This document shows, piece by piece, positions 17,540-25,914 of a stretch of DNA of 64,000 nt. The position numbers were made by a program, and so were the translations under genes. The stretch is from contig NZ_CP045298.1 in assembly GCF_009363115.1 (NCBI RefSeq), positions 558,001 to 622,000 of the forward strand, read 5' to 3'. This DNA comes from Paenibacillus brasilensis. GTDB lineage: Bacteria; Bacillota; Bacilli; Paenibacillales; Paenibacillaceae. Under the pieces are notes generated by a model that was not told the DNA's origin, searched no databases, and saw only the letters and a program-made list of their open reading frames with translations. Positions within the stretch are counted from its first letter, which is position 1, and the number at the start of each line of letters is the position of its first letter.

Positions 17540-17573
17540 CAGCTCGTTCCTCGTCAGAGGATGGGCTGTTTTT
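17540..17573 (+). terminator. Rho-independent terminator
   Basis: Imperfect hairpin CAGCTCGTTCCTC/GAGGATGGGCTG followed by TTTTT, about 100 bp after the exosporium-type gene and before site 18. Confidence 0.65.
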
Positions 17574-17638
17574 GCTCATTTCCACTAAGCATAACTGCCC
17601 GTTAGTTAATTCATCAATTAATTTCTTGCACTGATTTC

Positions 17639-17804
17639 TTATAACGTTTCTGTATTCACGACGTTCAATGACTTAAGGACGAAGGTCCGGGTGGCTCTGC
17701 CACTTAGCCGGTTGAATGTGTCCGGTGATTCCGCTCCCCTGAAACGCCCTTCCGTACCAAGGGCCTGGCTTGTCCCGGTCCGACCGTTCAATGCGATGTT
17801 AGGC
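17639..17804 (-). repeat. attC-like site 18 (long form)
   Basis: 166 bp, ends TTATAAC and GTTAGGC. Nested arm GTTCAATGACTTAAG.../CTTAGCCGGTTGAAT. Last arm GGGCCTGGC...TCCCGGTCC is longer than usual. Confidence 0.9.
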
Positions 17805-17837
17805 GAGGTAGGTGCCTTCATTGAGTTACTATCATAG

Positions 17838-18386
17838 TCATTCTTCAAAATGTTTGTAGCGAACATAAAACTCTTTGAAAATATCAAAAAAAATCTTTCG
17901 AAGATCCCCTAAATGCTGCTTACCCTTTATTTCTAAGTCTATCTGGGAGCCCTTAAAGTAAATGATCTTTACCCCTTCATCCTCCATATCAATGTATGTT
18001 ATTATTGAATTCATTTCCTTACTAAGTTCTATAAACCATCTGTTTATCGATACAGAATCTCTAAATAACAAACTCATGTCACTAGTGGCTGCAGTTAAAA
18101 ATACTTCAACCTCATCATTTTGTCCCTCAATTTCCGTGATAGAAATATAAATGCAACCAATTCTGGCTTTACCGTCAGGTTTTATGTGAGTTGATATTTC
18201 TAATTTGTTATAATGAGGATTCCAACCATAACCACCCTCAAGATACTTTAATATAAATGAATCCATATCGAAATGAATACACGCACAATTACCATAGTCT
18301 ATAGAACCATGTTTCCTAATATATTCATACAGATCTTCTTTTTCATTTTTATTCATAACTATTTTAAAACTATAATCAAGCCCCAT
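17838..18386 (-). CDS. Hypothetical cassette protein
   Basis: 182 residues from the ATG at 18386 (GAGGTG 6 bases upstream). MGLDYSFKIVMNKNEKEDLYEYI and ARIGCIYISITEIEG suggest a small alpha/beta protein. No family recognised. Single gene between sites 18 and 19. Confidence 0.7.
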   Translation of the reverse strand: MGLDYSFKIVMNKNEKEDLYEYIRKHGSIDYGNCACIHFDMDSFILKYLEGGYGWNPHYNKLEISTHIKPDGKARIGCIYISITEIEGQNDEVEVFLTAATSDMSLLFRDSVSINRWFIELSKEMNSIITYIDMEDEGVKIIYFKGSQIDLEIKGKQHLGDLRKIFFDIFKEFYVRYKHFEE

Positions 18387-18426
18387 TGAATTCACCTCAC
18401 GAATTAATATTTATTGCAACTATTTC

Positions 18427-18529
18427 ACCTAACGTATCTGTATTCATGAACCCGTCAGAGTTGTCTGCTGAAATGCCTCTTCGGAATCCTTTCCTCCATT
18501 GGAGCCGCAGCTTGAATATTATGTTAGCC
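18427..18529 (-). repeat. attC-like site 19
   Basis: 103 bp, ends ACCTAAC and GTTAGCC. Central GTCTGC arm has lost its partner (shortened right side). GCTTGAATATTATG intact. Confidence 0.85.
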
Positions 18530-18553
18530 GAAGCACTGACCCTCTTCGAGTTT

Positions 18554-19135
18554 TCACTCACAATACTCATCTTTCTTTTGTTTGTATAAGACTTTTCCAA
18601 ACTCTTTAGTTGGTGAAATAACCCGAATGATTCGACTAGCATTTATAGAATTTGTCAAAACAAGTTGACAGTCCTCTAGGATGTATTCCATGAATGCTGC
18701 ATCTGTTAAAGTTTCCTTATAAACATCTGGGTTTTTCTTAATTACTTCCTTCCCCAGCTTTAAAAAATCCTGATCATGGTTATGTACTTCGATATTATTC
18801 CATACAGTTCTTTCTCCGATCCTCCAAATGATTGTATTCTGTATTTCCATACCTAATTCAATTAGCGTTTTTATAGGTTTTTCGCTTCTGTCACTTGTCA
18901 TGTGTCCTATAAAATGGCCAAAATAAGCAGGAAAATCAGACTCTTCCACTCTAAATACAAATCCATTATATTTCTTTCCGTCTCTTCTAAATCTCTTTAA
19001 TGCTTTCATCCACCAACGATCCAATGCAATATGTCCTGTTAAAGGAAAGCAGTAAACCCCGTTCTGACTTTTTCTAATTCCGTTTTTCAAGATGTTTTTT
19101 GAGTAATTCACAGGTGACCAATGAACAACAAGCAC
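18554..19135 (-). CDS. Hypothetical cassette protein
   Basis: 193 residues from a GTG; start uncertain because no strong ribosome site is seen. Begins LVVHWSPVNYSKNILKNGIRKSQNGVYCFPLTG. The H-x-S/T...NGI...GVYCFPLTG layout resembles small ADP-ribosyltransferase-like or RES-like folds, but I cannot assign it. Single gene between sites 19 and 20. Confidence 0.65.
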   Translation of the reverse strand: MLVVHWSPVNYSKNILKNGIRKSQNGVYCFPLTGHIALDRWWMKALKRFRRDGKKYNGFVFRVEESDFPAYFGHFIGHMTSDRSEKPIKTLIELGMEIQNTIIWRIGERTVWNNIEVHNHDQDFLKLGKEVIKKNPDVYKETLTDAAFMEYILEDCQLVLTNSINASRIIRVISPTKEFGKVLYKQKKDEYCE

Positions 19136-19173
19136 ATAAACAACCCCTATAATTATGATTTTACAAGTATTTC

Positions 19174-19293
19174 GCCTAACGTTCCCGTATTCGACGCTTG
19201 GCGTATGCCAAGTGTGTCCGGCAGTCTCTGCTTCCCTGAAATGCTTCTGCCGGACCGAGGGCGTATGCCCGATGCGTGAATATATTGTTATCT
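19174..19293 (-). repeat. attC-like site 20
   Basis: 120 bp, ends GCCTAAC and GTTATCT. Arms CTTGGCGTATGCCAAG, GTCCGGCAG/CTGCCGGAC and GGGCGTATGCCC. A clear example of the three-arm form with different arm sequences from the ACCCC type. Confidence 0.93.
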
Positions 19294-19490
19294 GATTTCA
19301 GGGTAATCTATGAATAACTTTCAACAATGTTTCAACTATGATCTTCAATCAGTATCAACTTCTTATCTTTCATTTGAAATATTGATTTCCCTTGAAGTTT
19401 TAATGTTTCTCCTGGATCGGTTACATTTAGTTGGACAGAAAAAATAAGGGCTAGTAGAATGAAAACATTAGAATTAGGAGCGGATCTACT

Positions 19491-19772
19491 ATGCCAAGAC
19501 AAAGACGTACATTTACAGCGGATTTTAAGAGACAAATGGTTCAGTTATACGACAACGGAAAGCCGAGAGCAGCCATTGCGAGAGAGTATGAGCTTAGCCC
19601 ATCGGCTCTAGATCGCTGGATCAAGCAGGCTCAAACCTCAGGTTCATTCGCTGAAAAAGATAACCGAACTGCAGAAGAGAATGAGCTCCTTGCGCTCCGT
19701 AAAGAAAATGAGCGACTCAAGATGGAGAATGATATTTTAAAGCAAGCCGCGCTGATCATGGGACGAAAGTAA
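19491..19772 (+). CDS. IS3-family transposase OrfA
   Basis: 93 residues with an N-terminal helix-turn-helix (RRTFTADFKRQMVQLYDNGKP, IAREYELSPSALDRWIKQ) and a C-terminal leucine-zipper-like coil (ENELLALRKENERLKMENDILKQAA). A slippery heptamer T-TTA-AAG at 19736-19742 in the orfA frame, with orfB in the -1 frame, could produce the OrfAB fusion by programmed frameshift. Confidence 0.93.
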   Translation: MPRQRRTFTADFKRQMVQLYDNGKPRAAIAREYELSPSALDRWIKQAQTSGSFAEKDNRTAEENELLALRKENERLKMENDILKQAALIMGRK

Positions 19773-19813
19773 AAATCATTAAGCAAAACAGTGATAAATA
19801 CTCGGTATCAGCA

Positions 19814-20608
19814 TTGTGTGAAGTCCTGCAAATCGCTAGAAGCACGTTCTACTATGAAGCGAAAGAAAAAGACAACGAAGACGAAGTAACTACGACTATC
19901 GTAGAGATCTTTCATACCCATCGAAAGGCGTATGGAACGCGCAAGTTGAAAGTCAAACTTCAGGAGCAAGGACACACCGTTTCCAGACGTCGAATTGGAC
20001 GGATTATGAAAGAGCAGGGCCTCGTGTCCACGTACACGATAGCGCAGTATAAGCCGCACAAGACCGCTTGTAACGAAGCAACAACGGCGAATGTGTTGAA
20101 GCGTGAATTTGATCAAACCGAAGCTAAACGTTTCGTGGTCAGCGATCTAACTTATGTGAAAGTTCAGCACAAGTGGCACTACATTTGCGTACTGATCGAC
20201 TTATTTAATCGTGAAATCATTGGCCATAGTGCAGGTCCCAACAAAGATGCTGCTCTGATTTCCCGTGCCTTTGCCACGGTAGAGGGCGATTTGAGCGACA
20301 TTCAGTGGTTTCATACGGATCGTGGAAGCGAATTTAGGAACCAAACCATGGACGAACTGTTAGAGACCTTTGACATTGGCCGTTCCCTAAGTATGAAAGG
20401 CTGTCCCTACGACAATGCCGTGGCCGAAGCCACCTACAAAGTGATGAAAACAGAATTTGTAAACCAAATGAATTTCCAGAGTCTTCATCATCTAAAACTA
20501 GAATTATATGATTATGTGAACTGGTTCAACAAGCATCGTATTCACGGCACATTAAGATACATGACGCCAGTCCAGTACAAAGCTGCAGCCCTTAAAAAAG
20601 TTGTCTGA
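19814..20608 (+). CDS. IS3-family transposase OrfB (DDE integrase core)
   Basis: 264 residues from the TTG at 19814; the frame is open further upstream to the orfA overlap. HTH_21-like segment IVEIFHTHRKAYGTRKLK. Core SDLTYVKVQHKWHYICVLIDLFNREIIG (first Asp), FHTDRGSEF (second Asp) and YDNAVAEATYKVMKTEF (Glu), the DDE triad. Catalyses transposition of the element. Confidence 0.93.
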   Translation: MCEVLQIARSTFYYEAKEKDNEDEVTTTIVEIFHTHRKAYGTRKLKVKLQEQGHTVSRRRIGRIMKEQGLVSTYTIAQYKPHKTACNEATTANVLKREFDQTEAKRFVVSDLTYVKVQHKWHYICVLIDLFNREIIGHSAGPNKDAALISRAFATVEGDLSDIQWFHTDRGSEFRNQTMDELLETFDIGRSLSMKGCPYDNAVAEATYKVMKTEFVNQMNFQSLHHLKLELYDYVNWFNKHRIHGTLRYMTPVQYKAAALKKVV

Positions 20609-20980
20609 TTTACTGTTGACAGTCCATCCTGCCTTCATTCCATTAGGGAGATCACTGGACAATATTCCCTCATAATCAATGTCAACCTCTGCTTTATCTC
20701 CTGTGAAAGTAATGTTCTTTATTACTTGACGCCTTTGAGAAAATACCTGAATTGACTGCTCTGCTAATGTGCGAAATTCCTGAATCCCCTTTGTTTCCGA
20801 ATTAACTTCACCTTTAGAAATGTTTCGAAAATGAATATTCTCATTCAAAACTCCTATCATTCCATCAATGTTAAACGTGTTATATGCGCTCAGGTATTTT
20901 TCTATAAGATCTTTTAAATTTGAGTTCTCCAAGTCGAATCACACTCCTAGATTTTGATATTACATATTTGTCCTGATTTC

Positions 20981-21102
20981 AGATAACGTTCCCGTATTCA
21001 CGACGCCCAGCGAATGCTGGGTGTGTCCGGCTGCCCCCGCTTCCCCGAAATCCTCCTGCCGGACCGAGGGCGTATGCCCGATGCGTGAATATAATGTTAT
21101 CT
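20981..21102 (-). repeat. attC-like site 21
   Basis: 122 bp, ends AGATAAC and GTTATCT. Arms CCCAGCGAATGCTGGG, GTCCGGC/GCCGGAC and GGGCGTATGCCC. It marks the 5' edge of the IS-disrupted SnoaL cassette. Confidence 0.93.
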
Positions 21103-21158
21103 GATGTCAGCCCTCCTTAGAGCCACTAACTCACTTATTTTGGGCTTCTTCAGTAATT

Positions 21159-21905
21159 TTAAAGTCTTCTTGCTTTGATAACGAAGGTTACAGGAAACAT
21201 CTTCGCTCTTTTTACGAAATCATTATTTTCATCGTGCAATTGTATGATTTCATTCTCGGTTTCTTCAATCATTTGTTCAATAACAAACCCTGCTTTCGCC
21301 AACGCATTTATATAGGTTGATAGTTTACGGTCAGATAAGGTTAGCGCGCCTTGACAAAAATCAGGAGATACCGAATACCAAGATTCATCGAAATAACACT
21401 TGTTAAAAGCAAATCTATTATTTTCTTCAACAACACATTTGTGTATAGGATGAGACCAACTGAAAATAAAAACGCAGTCTTTTTTTAAATAAGAAGCAAT
21501 TCGACAAAAAGTGCCTTCTAGGTCGGTTGTCCAGCCTATAGTGTAAATCGAATAAACAAAGTCAAAATAATCTACAGGTATGTCACATTCTTCTTCCATG
21601 GGAGAACAGATCAATTTTGCCGAAAGACCACACGCCGTCAAATGTTGTTTTGCCTTCTCAATTTGTTTTTCTGATATATCCATCCCCCATAGTTCAGATG
21701 CTTTGCGATCCCCCTGATATTGCAAGGATTGACCATTTCCACAGCCTATCTCTAACATCTTTTTTCCTGAGACATCGCCAAAAAGTTGGCATTTTTCTTC
21801 TGAGACAAATGCTCCATAAAAAGGAAGTACGATTGCTCCTAAAAAGTCATTTCCTTTTGTATCCCAATAGAAGCTGTTTGTTTCATAAACACTATGCTTG
21901 TTCAT
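21159..21905 (-). CDS. Class I SAM-dependent methyltransferase
   Basis: 248 residues. Motif I MLEIGCGNGQSLQY (about 50-63), then LWGMDISEKQIEKAKQ and FDFVYSIYTIGWTTD. GAGGAGG lies just before the ATG. Acceptor unknown. It shares the cassette with a small frame at 21961-22065. Confidence 0.87.
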   Translation of the reverse strand: MNKHSVYETNSFYWDTKGNDFLGAIVLPFYGAFVSEEKCQLFGDVSGKKMLEIGCGNGQSLQYQGDRKASELWGMDISEKQIEKAKQHLTACGLSAKLICSPMEEECDIPVDYFDFVYSIYTIGWTTDLEGTFCRIASYLKKDCVFIFSWSHPIHKCVVEENNRFAFNKCYFDESWYSVSPDFCQGALTLSDRKLSTYINALAKAGFVIEQMIEETENEIIQLHDENNDFVKRAKMFPVTFVIKARRL

Positions 21906-21960
21906 CCTGTGACCTCCTCTAATATAAATTTTGTTCGCTGCTCAGGTGTTTACCTATTAG

Positions 21961-22065
21961 TCATTTATTAGGTTTAGTTAATTTATCTGAAATAAAGTAA
22001 GCAGCAATAAATGAAAGAATAAAATTAGTTGTAACATTATCTGGTGTCCATCCAAAGGTGTTCAC
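21961..22065 (-). CDS. Possible 34-residue small protein
   Basis: GTG start followed by NTFGWTPDNVTTNFILSFIAAYFISDKLTKPNK. A central hydrophobic stretch (FILSFIAAYFI) suggests a single membrane helix. It lies upstream of the methyltransferase in the same cassette. The only support is the open frame and a weak GAGGTG overlap with the start, so it is tentative. Confidence 0.35.
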   Translation of the reverse strand: MNTFGWTPDNVTTNFILSFIAAYFISDKLTKPNK

Positions 22066-22100
22066 CTCATAAATTAAGTGTCTATGATTTAGCTGATTTC

Positions 22101-22271
22101 AGATAACGTTCCCGCATTCACGACGTCCTAGTGCCTTAAGGTTTCGCCAGGAACCGGCTGCCGCTTGCGGCAGTTAGGCGGTGGGATGTGTCTGCCTGAA
22201 TCACTTTCCCCGAAATGCCTCGGACAGACCAAGGCCGCTCTGCGCCCACAGCGTCGAATGCGATGTTATCT
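22101..22271 (-). repeat. attC-like site 22 (long form)
   Basis: 171 bp, ends AGATAAC and GTTATCT. Nested arms CTGCCGCTTGCGGCAG inside GTCCTAGTGCCTTAAG.../GGCGGTGGGAT. It is the full-length relative of partial site 1. Confidence 0.93.
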
Positions 22272-22298
22272 GATGCCATGGTCTTCCTTGAATTACTT

Positions 22299-23180
22299 TC
22301 AAATATTTATTGTTCTTGATATCCTCCAATTATTAGCACTTGTAATATTCATAAGAATAATAGCTAGCACAACTAAAACAACTAAAGTAACAATACTACC
22401 TTCAATCCCAAAGCTACCACCTGTAATCAAATCATTTCCGGTTAATTTTATACCATAAATCCCGGATGTTTCACGGCCACTCACTGGCACACTGAATATT
22501 GATCCTTGTAAAAAATTCCATGAAATATGGAAAGAAATTGCAGTCCAAATTGTCTTAGTTCTAATGGTTACAAATGCTAAGACAACACTAAGTATAAATA
22601 TATTTGTAAATGCTACAAAAGAGTAACCTTCATTGCCTCCATGAATTAAACTAAATAGTAATGAAGTTAAACAAATCGACCAGCCTCTACCAATTGAATT
22701 ATGTATCAAATTCAAAAAATAACCTCTAAAAAGCAACTCTTCCCCTACTCCAGGAAATAACGAAGATGTAAACAACACCACCCATTCAAAATCTGAAAAA
22801 TGAGGATTAAATATGCTATTAGTTATTGTCAAATTCCCTAAACACCATAATACAAATAATACTATGGCAATGCTTCCACCACCATATAGAAAACCATTAA
22901 TAAAATGCCATACTGATTTCTTCGACATACATAGACCTATACTCGATAACTGCTGCCTTTCAACTTTCAATACAACAAATAGAACAACAATTATAAAGAA
23001 TAAACTTGGCGACCTTAATAGCTCAATAAACCCATTCTCTCCAAATAGTGATTTATTATTTACTTTGAGAGAAAATACAGAATTAATGACTGAGTCTAAA
23101 AAAATACTTGAAACTAATACAAATAATATTTTCCATCCCGTTCTTACACGCTTTTCCTTGTTTTTAAACAAATTAACCAT
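22299..23180 (-). CDS. CPBP-family intramembrane glutamic endopeptidase
   Basis: 293 residues with about eight membrane helices. The three CPBP (Abi/Rce1) motifs are present: EELLFRGYFLN with the catalytic Glu pair, FSLIHGGN, and HISWNFLQG. Membrane protease of the Rce1 type, often linked to bacteriocin self-immunity. AGAAGGA precedes the ATG. Single gene between sites 22 and 23. Confidence 0.9.
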   Translation of the reverse strand: MVNLFKNKEKRVRTGWKILFVLVSSIFLDSVINSVFSLKVNNKSLFGENGFIELLRSPSLFFIIVVLFVVLKVERQQLSSIGLCMSKKSVWHFINGFLYGGGSIAIVLFVLWCLGNLTITNSIFNPHFSDFEWVVLFTSSLFPGVGEELLFRGYFLNLIHNSIGRGWSICLTSLLFSLIHGGNEGYSFVAFTNIFILSVVLAFVTIRTKTIWTAISFHISWNFLQGSIFSVPVSGRETSGIYGIKLTGNDLITGGSFGIEGSIVTLVVLVVLAIILMNITSANNWRISRTINI

Positions 23181-23218
23181 TTTTTTATCCTTCTTTCTCT
23201 TAGATTTACCATGGTTTC

Positions 23219-23380
23219 AGATAACGTAAATATGTTCACGACGTCCCACACCTTAAGCCCCAACGGGGCGGCCGCGACGCGGTTAGGTGGTGTGGATGTG
23301 TCCGGCTGATACCCACGGCACTTAATGCATCTGTCCGGACCGAGGGGCAAATGCCCCGTAGCGTGAACATTTTGTTAACT
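23219..23380 (-). repeat. attC-like site 23 (long form)
   Basis: 162 bp, ends AGATAAC and GTTAACT. The unusual right end pairs with the equally unusual AGTTAAC left end of site 24. Arms include GCCCCAACGGGGC and GGGGCAAATGCCCC. Confidence 0.93.
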
Positions 23381-23406
23381 GATGTGCCTGACCTCTTTGA
23401 ATTATC

Positions 23407-24142
23407 TTACAAATTATTTTTATCATTTACACGGTGAATTAGTTCATTCACCTCATTTTCAGAAACACTTATATTTCCACAATAAACCGAATTATTGTTA
23501 AAATCCCAATAACCTTCCAATATCAAATTGTAGTGATTGGCTTTCTTCTTTAATAGTGCCCATGATTCCTATATCTCCTTGTGAGCATGAATCAATATAG
23601 AGCCATTCTTCATAGGTGAATATATGAGTACTATTATAACAATCAAAATTGTTCATAATCCCTGGACTTTCACGTAGTTGTAGCCGTATATCTGCTTCTT
23701 TTAGTAATAAAACATCTTCAATTCGTATAACTATCCATGCCTCTTTCTCATTTTGAGATATAATACTCTCAAAACAAAACTTTACCATGGCTGAGTTATT
23801 TATTTCTTCAGGATGATCATCCCAACCATTAAATAAAGATAGAGCAGGTTGAAAAAGAGTCCAAATCTTATCCCCAATTGACATATTAAATGGATGAGAT
23901 ACAAGAATTGACCTATATGATCCCACTTTAGGTATAATTGAAGATCTCTTCCAATGTCTCTCGTTAAGATTGGGCACTTCCATCATAAATTCTGACCACT
24001 CTATTCCCCAATCCACTCCACTAATTCTAATACTTTTATCTTCATTCATATTCAATGCATTAAGTTCATGAACTTTCTTGCAAGCAGGGCGTTTAAAAGC
24101 TAATTTATTATTCTGCATATGATTACCAATCCACCTGACCAA
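23407..24142 (-). pseudogene. Hypothetical protein with frameshift(s)
   Basis: The main frame (to 23498) contains SIRISGVDWGIEWSEFMMEV and AWIVIRIEDVLLLKEADIRLQL. Near 23555 a second frame continues ANHYNLILEGYWDFNNNSVYCGNISV... to a stop at 23407, which reads like the genuine C-terminus. Another frame before 24142 (FKPIEDLNITWSGGLVII) may be the true N-terminus. I take this as a gene broken by one or two frameshifts; sequencing error is an alternative. Family unknown. Confidence 0.5.
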
Positions 24143-24217
24143 GTGATATTTAAATCTTCTATTGGTTTAAAATTACCCTTATGAATATAGTTTTTTAAAA
24201 ATTTCTTCAGGCATTTC

Positions 24218-24334
24218 AGTTAACGTTTCCTGTATTCATGAGCCCCGAAGGACTGTCTGCTGAAATGCTTCCCTGAAATCCTTCTAGCAGACCAAGGCTC
24301 CGAAAGGAGCCGCTGCTTGAATACTATGTTATAT
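24218..24334 (-). repeat. attC-like site 24
   Basis: 117 bp, ends AGTTAAC and GTTATAT. Arms CCCCGAAGGA, GTCTGC/GCAGAC and GGCTCCGAAAGGAGCC. Confidence 0.93.
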
Positions 24335-24381
24335 GACAGAATCACTTCTTCGATTAACCAACATTCATTCTTGATTCTAAG

Positions 24382-24585
24382 TCATTGTTCTGCTATATGT
24401 TCCAATAAATCTCCTGGCTGACAACCTAAAGCCGCACATAATTTATCAATCACTTCTAACGACACATATTCGTTCGTATTGAGTTTCGCCATTGTAGCAG
24501 ACGAAATACCTGTCATTTTCAATAAATCCTGCTTCTTAATCTCCCTGTCGATCAATAATTTTTGAAAAGGTTTATAACTAATCAT
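24382..24585 (-). CDS. XRE-family (YozG-like) helix-turn-helix regulator
   Basis: 67 residues: FQKLLIDREIKKQDLLKMTGISSATMAKLNTNEYVSLEVIDKLCAALGCQPGDLLEHI, read here as one Cro/C1 domain covering residues 7-64. AAGGAAT precedes the ATG. Divergent from the small gene at 24745 and probably controls the shared promoter region. An almost identical pair is at 30241-30903 and a distant one at 44660-45325. Confidence 0.9.
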   Translation of the reverse strand: MISYKPFQKLLIDREIKKQDLLKMTGISSATMAKLNTNEYVSLEVIDKLCAALGCQPGDLLEHIAEQ

Positions 24586-24596
24586 CTGCTATTCCT

Positions 24597-24613
24597 TTCA
24601 CACATCAAGTGAA
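24597..24613. promoter_or_regulatory. Candidate XRE operator
   Basis: TTCAC-ACATCAA-GTGAA inverted repeat just upstream of the XRE gene, in the divergent intergenic region. The same sequence is present in the duplicate cassette near 30456-30472. Confidence 0.35.
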
Positions 24614-24744
24614 TTTTTCTTTAATTATATGAAAGTATATTTTCTTTATCAAAAACATCTTCAACATGTATTGACTTAATTATTTGATATGATAAAATTA
24701 TGTTTAATAAGTTGAACTTTTATTCATAAAATCAAATACATTGG

Positions 24745-25044
24745 ATGGTGTTCAAAATGCATAATTCTTTAGAACTCTTACTTGATTCACTGATTCATAC
24801 TCGAATTGAATCTTTATATGGCGAGCTTATCAAAAACAACCCCAGCTACAACCAGTTCTCATCCGAACGGAATCTCTACTTCAAGCAGTTACATGAAGGA
24901 GTACCGGAGAATATACAGAAGACCCTATTCCTTTACGACGATGCTGAGCTTTCTGTTCAAGCTATTTTAGAACGTGAAATTTATTTGCAAGGTTTTAAGG
25001 ATGCTCTTCACCTGCATAACGAATTACATATATCTTTAGATTGA
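24745..25044 (+). CDS. Small helical protein (DUF6809-like), divergent partner of XRE
   Basis: 99 residues, almost entirely helical, with SLIHTRIESLYGELI, NLYFKQLHEG and a C-terminal EREIYLQGFKDALHL. It resembles DUF6809-type proteins, which end in a similar FxxGFxxAxx motif. Plus strand, opposite to the array, with its own terminator before site 25. The start may be the internal ATG four codons on. Function unknown; a regulator/partner or toxin-antitoxin-like relation is only a guess from the repeated divergent layout. Confidence 0.7.
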   Translation: MVFKMHNSLELLLDSLIHTRIESLYGELIKNNPSYNQFSSERNLYFKQLHEGVPENIQKTLFLYDDAELSVQAILEREIYLQGFKDALHLHNELHISLD

Positions 25045-25063
25045 GAGCCTTCTGGCTCTTTTT
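25044..25063 (+). terminator. Rho-independent terminator
   Basis: AGAGCC-TTCT-GGCTCT followed by TTTT directly at the stop codon of the 24745 gene. Confidence 0.85.
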
Positions 25064-25078
25064 CATTTTGGTTCTGTC

Positions 25079-25193
25079 ATATAACGTTCTCGTATTCATG
25101 AACCCCGGAGGGGTTGTCTGCTGAAATGCCTCTCCGAAATTCATCCCGCAGACCTAGGCTCCGAAGGAGCCGCAGCTTGAATATTATGTTATA
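25079..25193 (-). repeat. attC-like site 25
   Basis: 115 bp, ends ATATAAC and GTTATAC. A clean type example: AACCCCGGAGGGGTT, GTCTGC/GCAGAC and GGCTCCGAAGGAGCC inside the outer stem. Confidence 0.95.
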
Positions 25194-25226
25194 CGCTGTA
25201 CCTAACTTCTCTGATATCCGTTCACT

Positions 25227-25703
25227 TCAACTTCTATGCTTGTATATCTTATCCAATGATCTATAATTTTCTTTATCAAAAATCATTATTGGCACGTTAT
25301 CTATCCATTCAATCCCTGTCTCTAAAAATCCCTCCTTATCTATCACTTCTTTAGGACTATTCTTATCTATTCCTATTCGATTCCACTTTATATAATTATT
25401 TATGGTTTCTACTTCTGCAACGACGACTGTACATGATAAATCACAGTCATCTGAACACATTAATATAGGTAATATCTTCGTTTCATCCATCGAATCATAT
25501 AGATACTCTACTAATTTAGACTCTTCATCTAAATTCATCCAATCAACGATCATTGGGATTAGACCTAGCATGTAATCATTCTGATAGTATGCATTCATAA
25601 AATGATCCAAAGGTTTTCCATCTATTAGTATGGTTGGATGAGCATCTTTTAGGTAATTACTATTCTGATTCTCAACTGATATTTTTGTTATAATTTCTTT
25701 CAT
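25227..25703 (-). CDS. Hypothetical cassette protein
   Basis: 158 residues. The N-terminus KEIITKISVENQN...ILIDGKPLDHFM and the middle ILPILMCSDDCDLSCTVVVAEVE...IKWNRIG form a pattern I have seen in small accessory proteins of Bacillus/Paenibacillus, some suspected immunity proteins. No catalytic motif is evident. GAGAGGA lies 8 bases before the ATG. Single gene between sites 25 and 26. Confidence 0.7.
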   Translation of the reverse strand: MKEIITKISVENQNSNYLKDAHPTILIDGKPLDHFMNAYYQNDYMLGLIPMIVDWMNLDEESKLVEYLYDSMDETKILPILMCSDDCDLSCTVVVAEVETINNYIKWNRIGIDKNSPKEVIDKEGFLETGIEWIDNVPIMIFDKENYRSLDKIYKHRS

Positions 25704-25746
25704 CCCAGAAATCCTCTCAGTTATTGTATCTTAGTCTTGGTATTGC

Positions 25747-25869
25747 GTATAACGTTCCTGTATTTACGACGCTTGGCGTATGCCAAGTGTGTCCGGCAGC
25801 CCTATGCTTCCCTGGATTGCATCTGCCGGACCGAGGGCTTGTGTCCGATGCGTGAATATTATGTTAGAC
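25747..25869 (-). repeat. attC-like site 26
   Basis: 123 bp, ends GTATAAC and GTTAGAC. Arms CTTGGCGTATGCCAAG, GTCCGGCAG/CTGCCGGAC and GGGCTTGTGTCC. Confidence 0.93.
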
Positions 25870-25914
25870 GCTGTACCGACTTCTTGATTAATCAAGTCAC
25901 TCCTTTATTTACTT

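Larger units (their letters stand above)
19413..20626 (+). mobile_element. IS3-family insertion sequence (1214 bp)
   Basis: Boundaries come from comparison with the uninterrupted copy near 34806-34860. Left end TGGATCGGTTACATT, right end (inverted) TGGACTGTCAACAGT, imperfect inverted repeats with TG...CA tips. A 3-bp target duplication TCC lies at 19410-19412 and 20627-20629. Two overlapping frames, orfA and orfB, encode the transposase. Three-base duplications and the two-frame layout fit IS3. It is the only intact insertion sequence seen inside the cassette array. Confidence 0.93.
19332..20932 (-). pseudogene. SnoaL-like protein gene disrupted by an IS3-family element
   Basis: The 5' part (20932 to 20630) and 3' part (19412 to 19332) together encode a protein nearly identical to the intact one at 34765-35148. 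IS 19413-20626 is inserted after the codons for NGMKAG. The encoded protein resembles SnoaL/nuclear-transport-factor-2-like folds (LIEKYLSAYNTFNIDGMIGVL). Insertion has destroyed the C-terminus. Confidence 0.85.
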
